This document shows, in pieces, positions 57,893 to 64,000 of a DNA stretch of 64,000 nt. How positions within the stretch are numbered: the stretch's first letter is position 1; the number at the start of each line of letters is the position of its first letter. The notes beneath the pieces were generated by a model. That model was given only the letters and a program-made list of their open reading frames with translations. It was not told the origin of the DNA and ran no database searches. The stretch lies in the NCBI GenBank assembly GCA_026075535.2, contig AP026539.1, forward strand, positions 13,206,001 through 13,270,000. The letters are read 5' to 3'. Made by a program: the position numbers and the translations under genes. Source of the DNA: Tricholoma matsutake. Its lineage: Eukaryota; Basidiomycota; Agaricomycetes; Agaricales; Tricholomataceae.

Positions 57893-58340
57893 AGCACTAG
57901 GGGGTGCATTAGGCAAAAATGGTGGCACACTAAAGGTGGGACTGTCAGAAATGGTGTGTAAGGAGTCTGTGGAGCTTTGGGAAGCATTGTCCACTCCATA
58001 CCTGCCTATCTTGGGCAGTGCGCTCGTGATTTTGGGCCTTAGCAGAGAGTTTTCTACTATAAGGGCAACCTCAGCTTCTAGCAAAGGGAAATTCAAAGTT
58101 AAAATTATACTACATATTACAGGGATTGGAGGTGCACCTAGCAAAGGGCATTCCAAAGAGAAAACTCTGAGGACCACCTTTGCCAATGCCCAGCATATGT
58201 GAAGACTGCAAAAATCAAATAATAATCTAAAAATAGAAAAGGCAGAGATAGGCAGATCAAGGCTGCTGAATGACATCATACCAAGGGGTAGATGTTGGAA
58301 GGGGTGCTCTGCCTCTAAATATAAAAGTGTCAACATGCAC

Positions 58341-59030
58341 AAATGTGATAGAAGGGAAAATTAGTAATAAAATAAGGAAAAATCATGGAAAATGAAGAAT
58401 GGGAGGAAATGAAGTGAGGAAAAATATAGGACAAACATAAAAAATAGGAAAAACACATGGGGCATCCCCTAGTCCCTTTACAATAATGTTTATATATGTG
58501 CATATGACAGGTTGAGTTACCTCCTGAAAGAAACACCTTCCATAATTTACCATTGCTCACAAGTTTTCCCTCTTTCTCTCTGACATGGTAAGCTCCCAAC
58601 ATCATTTGGTACTATGATCTGGTTTACTTACTTGCAGGGTAAGCACCACCTGCCTCTCATTGTTTCCTTCTTTCCTCCCTTAGTAAACTTGACAGTAACA
58701 ATATCTGAAAAGATCATCAAAAGATCTTTGGTACTATCCTTCTTCATTGTCAACTCCTCCAGTATTTCCCCATGATGTTGTTACATAAGATCACCCTGCA
58801 ATCAAAATGGCAAGTACTAAAATAATTTGTTGCTGTAAAGTTTTACTTACCTCATCATTGTTGCCATTCCCCTTCCACAGGTCTTGCATTATCCCCATCA
58901 CCATCATTGTCACCATCCTCTTCAGGAATTTCCTCCACAGCTGGTTCCACTTCCTCATCCTCCTCAACCTCTTCAGCTTTGGGAGCATGCATAACCATTT
59001 TATGAGATTGATGCTGGGTTAAGCACAAGC
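58341..59030. other. No gene confidently seen
   Basis: A Glu/Asp-rich minus-strand frame at 58980-58855 (EEVEEDEEVEPAVEEIPEED) is low complexity. Splice-like GT..AG patterns exist but no family is recognised. Confidence 0.4.
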
Positions 59031-59690
59031 AATGGGGAGAACAAAATGCAGGGGGAATGAACAAACAGTGGGAACAAAGGCAATGGGGAGGGGCTGGCTG
59101 CAAAGGGGGAACAATGGGGGCCCAAATGACAATACCCCATCATTTGGGCCCCAGGTCTTTTTTGCCCTTACAGGGGATGAGATGACAGTGGGGACAGGAG
59201 GATGAAAGACAAGGGGAGTGGGAATGAGGGCCTGGGAGACATTGACACTGATGTCTCCTGTAAGTTTTTTCCTTCTTTTTTGTGCAACTGACGAGTGCCA
59301 GGGCCCAAGAACAACCAAACGATGCACAACCCACCCCCAGCCCCACAGGCTTGTGGGGTGGAAGCAAGGAGCAACAATGAGGGCAACTGCCTGCCAGGAC
59401 ACCACCATGACCCAGCACCCACCACTGCCACTGCAAACAACTGCTTGTGGGGTGGGTGGGGGGTGCTAATGGATGGGGATACCAAGGGATGAGAGACAGG
59501 ATGACAGGTATAATGATGGCATGGACACAAAGAGGATGATGGGAAGCCAGAGCAATGGGGGAAATGAACCACAGGGGGAATGAATGAACAGTGGGACCAA
59601 AGGCAATGGGGAGGGGGAGGGACCAGACAGAATGAGCAGGTACCACAACATGGGGGAGGAGTACTGCCACACCTCACCCTACACTGTCTC
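59030..59690 (+). repeat. Hairpin/intron repeat units, diverged
   Basis: Two inverted repeats occur: GGGGCCCAAATGA..TCATTTGGGCCCC (about 59117-59152) and GGAGACATTGACACTGATGTCTCC (about 59228-59252). The second is followed directly by a GTAAGTTTTTTCC donor and an AACTGAC-like branch site. The CACCCACCCCACAAGCAG module seen in units 1-2 is present inverted at about 59440. Long open frames on the minus strand here are Pro/His/Cys-rich low-complexity shadows. Confidence 0.55.
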
Positions 59691-60561
59691 ACTCACAGTG
59701 AGACGGGTTTTTTCTTTTTAAGTATTGTACTATTTGTATAAAATTATTCAATCAATAAATCCCTCTGTCGCTCATCTCAAGCAGTGTTTTTTCTGCATGT
59801 GAATGTAAATCAAGGAATGGAAATGGTAACATGCATTATTCAAATTTAAAAAAATCTGTAACTTAGGTATTGAATGCAGGGGGTGTAGTTAACTTGTCAG
59901 GGAGCTATACAATACAAATACAGGATGTTCAACAATATAGAACATCGAATACAAGGCAAAAATATTGTGAAAACCATGGTGTATACACTTGGTGTCACAC
60001 CTGCAGTGTTTCACAACAGACCATGGTAAAAACCTGTCACCACAGTTGCAGTGTTAGGACAGGTGCAGTGTTGGCAGGTGCAGGTGTGGTGTGTGAAATT
60101 TTACCCACAGTGTGACCCATGCTACACCCTACATGTGTCACTAACAGAGCAGTCATGGCTGCCATTTTACAAGAAGTGGCCACACAAGATTTTTTTTTCT
60201 CAACAAGCCTTATGCTGTCTGCAAGGGAGGACATCAATGCGAAGCTTGACAATGCTCACGGCAGAGTTTGAAATCCCTCAGCACATCAGCCTCAACAGTT
60301 TCCAGTAAATTATTGGTACTAAGTAAATATATACTATCATGAATTATGGGTTGCAAAATGCCAGAGAGTTTCAAAATGCAGGTTTATAAGAGATTGCTGC
60401 AGCAAGTTAGCTGATCTTTGCTTGAATATATCACCCATATACTCCCTTATTATGTATCACCAAAGAAATAGAGAAGGTTTATTGTGCTTGCTTTGTGATC
60501 TTGCTGATATTATGGGGGACTACTCAAAAATTGATGAAAACAGTCTCAGATTTATTATGAT
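59691..60561. other. Intergenic left of the Harbinger element; no gene seen
   Basis: AT-rich with short TGTGGTG/CACAGTG-like motifs around 59980-60110 (GTGTCACACCTGCAGTGTT, CACAGTTGCAGTGTT). No coding recognised. Confidence 0.4.
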
Positions 60562-60639
60562 TTAGAGCCCATCTGGCAACAAAATAAAATTTTCTATTTT
60601 GGATGTGGCAACTAGTGTCACAGCTGGTCATGCATTCCC

Positions 60640-61750
60640 ATGCAGTTGCCAACAAACATCATGCAAACCCATAACAGCAGCCCACCACAGGCTCCTGAGG
60701 CTTCTGGCAAGGCCCAATGGTCTGAGGCTGATGAGATCACACTCATTGAGTATATCACTGAGCACAAAGCTGAAGGTGGTGATGGCATGAAATTCAAGGC
60801 ATCATTTTGGAGTGGTGCTGCCAGGGAGATGGTATCACATAGTGTTTTGGGTGGCATGAAGACATCGCAGGGGTGTTCAAGCAAGTGGGACTGGGTGCAT
60901 ACCAAACTATCTCAAGCAATCCTTCTACTGATACACATTTATCCAGCTCAAGAAGTCATACAATGTTGTTGCTACACTCAAAGCCAATACATCCGGATTC
61001 AGTTGGAGCGAGACCAAGAGGCTCAACATCATGATCAATAAGGCCTGCACATGGAATGAATATATTGTGGTATGTATGGTTGGCTGTGTAGCACCTGTTT
61101 TTTACTGAGTTATTCTAGAAAAACAAGGATGCAACACCATACAAGTCAAAAGGGTTTCTGCACTTTGATCGTATACAGGTAATCATGGGGACATGCACTG
61201 TGAGAGGTGTTACTGCCTTTTGCCCCTCAGATCAGACCCACAGTGCCATTGCAAACTCTGCATTGACCACTCCGAGCAGTACCACTGTTGTTGCCACTGG
61301 CAGAGGGATGGAACTTCCTACTCTAGATGTAAACAATGCACTAGTAAATGACAGACCAGAGTCCAGTGATGATGATCATCAACCCCAGTCCAACCTTCTT
61401 CCATGATCTTCTCAGCCACTGGCATCTCAAAGCGCAAACACTTGGCACTTGATGAGGATGCTTCAGTCTCCTCATTCAGCAGCAAGCGAATGCGCAATGG
61501 TCCATTGGGACAGCCTTGCCACCACAGGAGGTCTTCTGCAGAACATAGAATTGAAGCAACAGCTCTTCTACAGGAGAAGGAGGATTTGACTGTAGACCAA
61601 ATGGTTGCATTTGCTGACCTTTTTGAGCAGACCACAGCAAAGTCCGATACATACATGGCCCTCATATGCAATGATGTGCAGAAGCTTTGGGTTCAAAGGC
61701 AGTTGGTGGAACTTGGATTCCCTATGGTTGGTAGTGGTTCTGAGGCTTAA
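60640..61750 (+). pseudogene. Harbinger Myb/SANT-like DNA-binding protein
   Basis: This partner protein is needed with the nuclease for Harbinger transposition. The trihelix-type domain reads AQWSEADEITLIEYITEHKA, FWSGAAREM, CSSKWDW. A GT-AG intron (60893-60949) joins LKKSYNVVATLKANTSGFSW and KACTWNEYIV, and a second intron (about 61069-61128) joins KNKDATPYKSKGF. The C-terminal half is Ser/Thr-rich, then SKRKHLALDEDASVSSF and EDLTVDQMVAFADLFEQT to a stop at 61748. One frame change near 61400 breaks the reading, so it is called a pseudogene, though a further intron might explain it. Confidence 0.75.
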
Positions 61751-61910
61751 CGTTGCATATTTCGGACTACATACAAATTGTGCTATTGTATCTAACTTCC
61801 TCATTTGTATTGCACCATATGTCTCCTCACAGTGGTATGATAGCATTTCAAGCATGTTCTGATACTGTACAGTAGTTGGAAGCAGCTATTTAGACACTCG
61901 ACATGGCCCC

Positions 61911-63271
61911 TCATACTTGTAGTTCTGCCTGATACTGCTCCCACATTTCGGCTGCTATCCCATCTTGCCTTGTATTAGCCCATCTCTTTTCTGCCATCCT
62001 TGTCTGCCCTTCTGCTAGCTCTCCTGCAAAAAAACCTGGCTCTATATCATCTGCTTCAACAAAGCCTTCAAGCTCATCTGGATCATGGATATGGATGAAG
62101 TTGTGAACAGCTGCAAGAGCAGCAGGAATGCGAGCTTGATAGTCCATACTAATTTTGGCTGGATATATGAGAATGCGGAAACATTGTTTCAGGACCCCAA
62201 AGATGTGCTCGATGACATTGCGAGCTGATGCATGTCATAAATTGAAAAGCTCATCTGCATTGACAGGCCTGTGGCCAGATATCAGATACGATGATACTAC
62301 AATGACATTGAATAAAAGAATCTGCACCGTTGTTGGGCCCGGCCCCATTCTGCGAGGTGATACCGCACACCATGTTTAGGAGTAACAAGTGAACCCAGCA
62401 TCTGCAAGGTAATATTTATCTGCCGGGATATGGAGGTCTGTCATGCGAGCATCATAGAACATTGTAGAGTCTGCCGCTGATCCATCCCACCCACTGAATA
62501 TATAATAGAAGATCATATCAAACCCACAAATGGCCAGGCAGTTTTGTGTGACACCGCCTTTGCAATCACAAGCTGCCTGACACATTTCTGCTGAAGCACT
62601 ACAGTTTATGTGAGTTCCATTGATGGCACCAAGGGTGTCCTTGAAAAAGGGGTAGTATTTAGGGTCTTTTAGAATTATGGGTGGTGTAGGTGTGCCAACA
62701 GGAGGTAGGTGAACATATTGAGTATAAAATGGTGGAGATGAGAAGAAGATGAGCATTTTCACAAAGTATCTGTGGATTATATGTCATTCTGGTCCTGACG
62801 ACGATGAAATATAAAAACAAACTTTGATGTGGTTTCATTTGCTCGCTGAAATCACTCGGATACATGACAGAGGGAAAGGCCAGTTACACATGTTTATAAA
62901 AAAATTGCAAGCTGCTCTTCAATGTAGACATGTTTCAACGATGTCACTCCATACTGTTCCAAGGCTGCGACAAGACCCAAGAAAACATGCTTGTGCACAC
63001 CAAGCTCATTGCGAATGTGCTCTGGGTGACCATTCAGAAGCTCATGGACCCAGTCAGCTCCAGTCAATGCTGAAGTGTGATAGGGTGTTTTGTCATACAA
63101 AGGGAGACCATAAGCAAGTGCTGCAGCACCAGCAGCAAAGGTAAAGAGTGCCAGATACTGAAGCAGAAGCTGTTGTTCTTCACGCTCAGAGCCACTGCTA
63201 TCCAACATGGGTGCAAGGGGCCAAGGTAGCTTATCGTCTGATAATCCAATAATTGGATGGTGGTCATTCAC
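61911..63271 (-). pseudogene. Harbinger DDE transposase (DDE_Tnp_4 type)
   Basis: Minus strand from ATG 63271: an N-terminal region with a helix-turn-helix zone, then the catalytic core. The first catalytic position reads GAINGTHI, where the family has GAIDGTHI: Asp became Asn by a CpG-type G-to-A change. The second site, YYLADAGF, and the third, ARNVIEHIFGVLK, keep Asp and Glu. A stop lies after EEQLAIFL (about 62900), a frameshift after GFTCYS (62376), and a TGA at an Arg before HASARN. The C-terminus holds ARIPAALAAVHNFIHIHDPDE and ends near 61911. Inactive. Confidence 0.85.
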
Positions 63272-63367
63272 ATTACTTCCTAAACAGGCAGCATGACATA
63301 TCTAATCATGTTTCCTGATGTGAAATAAAATTTATTCTGGTTTATTTTGTTGCCGGCTGGGCTCTTA

Positions 63368-63809
63368 AGCATTTCTTAACACAATGCTGTAAACTTTCAA
63401 ATCTATATCATTCAAGTCTCGTGTAAAATTATAGAGCATTCAGAGTAGCAGGAGGGGAGATACAGACAAAGGAGTGAATTTGCATGACAACATGCGTCAG
63501 ATTTGAAAGTCTGCCACTCAGCTAACACATCGCGTCGCATTTTGGTATACTCATAACCACTCCCTTGTACAGGTATGAGCAAGCATCAATACCTTGTAGA
63601 GGGACTGGTGAAGCTGAGTTTAAAAAGGCATAGTATTACAATTTTGTGTATGGAAGCTGAATCAGCAATCCAGAAACCTTCCTTTTTCAGTAACCCTTCT
63701 CAAAGAGGAAGGAAATTGCAGATCTCAGTGATCAAAAGTGATCACTCACTGTAATTGTTGATGAGCTCACTCTGTGCCATCCCTGCTTTTCTTCTGCTCT
63801 AAATCTCAT
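63368..63809. other. Intergenic right of the Harbinger element
   Basis: No gene seen. The stretch at about 63730-63750 has the palindromic pair GATCAAAAGTGATCACTCACTG. It may include the promoter of the reading frame that starts at 63810. Confidence 0.4.
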
Positions 63810-64000
63810 GGACACTATACCCACTCTTGAGGAATATCTTGATTACATCTGTCTGGCTTCTGGTGACAACATTAGGTTTCTTCTTTCAAATGCTATCAGT
63901 GTAACCAAACTACCAACAATGTATCTGGAAGAACTTGGGCAAGAAGACATGATCATGGCTGGCAGGGGTTGCCTTCTATCTTGGGCCATTATGGGTGGTC
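63810..64000 (+). CDS. Possible 5' end of a gene running out of the window
   Basis: From ATG 63810 the frame stays open for 63 codons to the window edge (MDTIPTLEEYLDYICLASGD..). It is not low complexity and has no stop, but no family is recognised. It could equally be part of another repeat-borne gene. Confidence 0.3.

Larger units (their letters stand above)
55110..58340 (-). mobile_element. Ty3/gypsy copy C, truncated after RT
   Basis: Read on the minus strand: Gag, zinc knuckle, protease, RT, then an abrupt end at 55110 shortly after ILEGQVEMDPIKVNRVMAW, where copy B continues into RNase H. It retains the 5' part that copy B lacks. Sequence identity with copy B from Gag to RT is high and the two share several TGA stops. 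The 5' limit near 58340 is approximate and no LTR was identified. Confidence 0.85.
60565..63364. mobile_element. PIF/Harbinger transposon, complete with TIRs and TTA duplication (2800 bp)
   Basis: The ends match as inverted repeats: GAGCCCATCTGGCAACAAAA on the left, GAGCCCAGCCGGCAACAAAA from the right (about 22 of 24 bp). Both are flanked by TTA (60562-60564, 63365-63367), the 3-bp TWA target of PIF/Harbinger. Two genes converge: a Myb/SANT-like DNA-binding protein (+) and a DDE nuclease (-), the standard two-protein layout of the superfamily. Both genes now carry inactivating changes. Confidence 0.92.

Noticed and set aside
59140..59692. Two ~175-aa minus-strand frames rich in Pro, His and Cys
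   Set aside because: Both are overlapping low-complexity shadows in a diverged repeat unit.
1..64000. CRISPR arrays, rRNA genes, bacterial operons or viral genes
   Set aside because: No regularly spaced short repeats with unique spacers, no rRNA-like blocks, and gene structure is eukaryotic throughout.

Overview
The window looks like a basidiomycete chromosome segment, most probably an Agaricomycete (a Boletales- or Agaricales-type genome). The introns are very short (about 45-65 bp, GT..ACTAAC/CTGAC..AG), the transposons are of types common in mushroom genomes, and the host genes are fungal. About 80% of the window is decayed, nested mobile DNA. Only one segment, roughly 26.4-37.5 kb, is CpG-rich and carries intact host genes.

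Layout. 1-4.0 kb: 3' part of a Ty3/gypsy chromovirus with its 3' LTR. 4.0-7.8 kb: dispersed hairpin/intron repeat units, one split by a hAT-like MITE holding five tandem repeats. 7.9-9.5 kb: a decayed spliced gene of unknown function. 10.3-19.1 kb: one minus-strand Tnp2-like (CACTA/EnSpm) transposase gene broken by three insertions with target-site duplications (a hAT-like MITE, a solo LTR and a Ty1/copia element). 19.2-25.8 kb: a 6.6-kb TIR transposon whose gene joins a Ulp1-type protease domain to a transposase-like region. 26.8-28.0 kb: a pogo/mariner-like MITE.

28.65-36.9 kb: three intact host genes. The first is a GH92 alpha-mannosidase of 24 exons (810 aa), with a 6-nt microexon in its GNDDSG motif. 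The second is URC4/DUF1688 of uracil catabolism (7 exons, 433 aa, minus strand). The third is a single-exon membrane-anchored protein with a fucosyltransferase-like HxRxGD motif.

37.5-64 kb: another hAT-like MITE, a 342-bp foldback element, a DIRS-like RT/RNase H relic, gypsy copies B (+), A2 (+) and C (-), a hAT transposase relic, more hairpin/intron units, two further hAT-like MITEs, a putative copia LTR with primer-binding site, and a 2.8-kb PIF/Harbinger element with both genes, TIRs and TTA target duplications.

How it fits together. The mobile DNA has lost CpG. Most in-frame stops sit where the family has Arg CGA (CGA to TGA), and one pair of copies in the window shows this directly (TGA at 2654, CGA at 47454). 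This points to cytosine methylation and deamination of repeats, while the host-gene island was spared. Nested insertions with matching duplications give a relative order of events. The least conventional item is a family of short units in which an inverted repeat (GGCCCAA..TTGGGCC) lies next to a well-formed fungal intron, occurring in both orientations and once in tandem.
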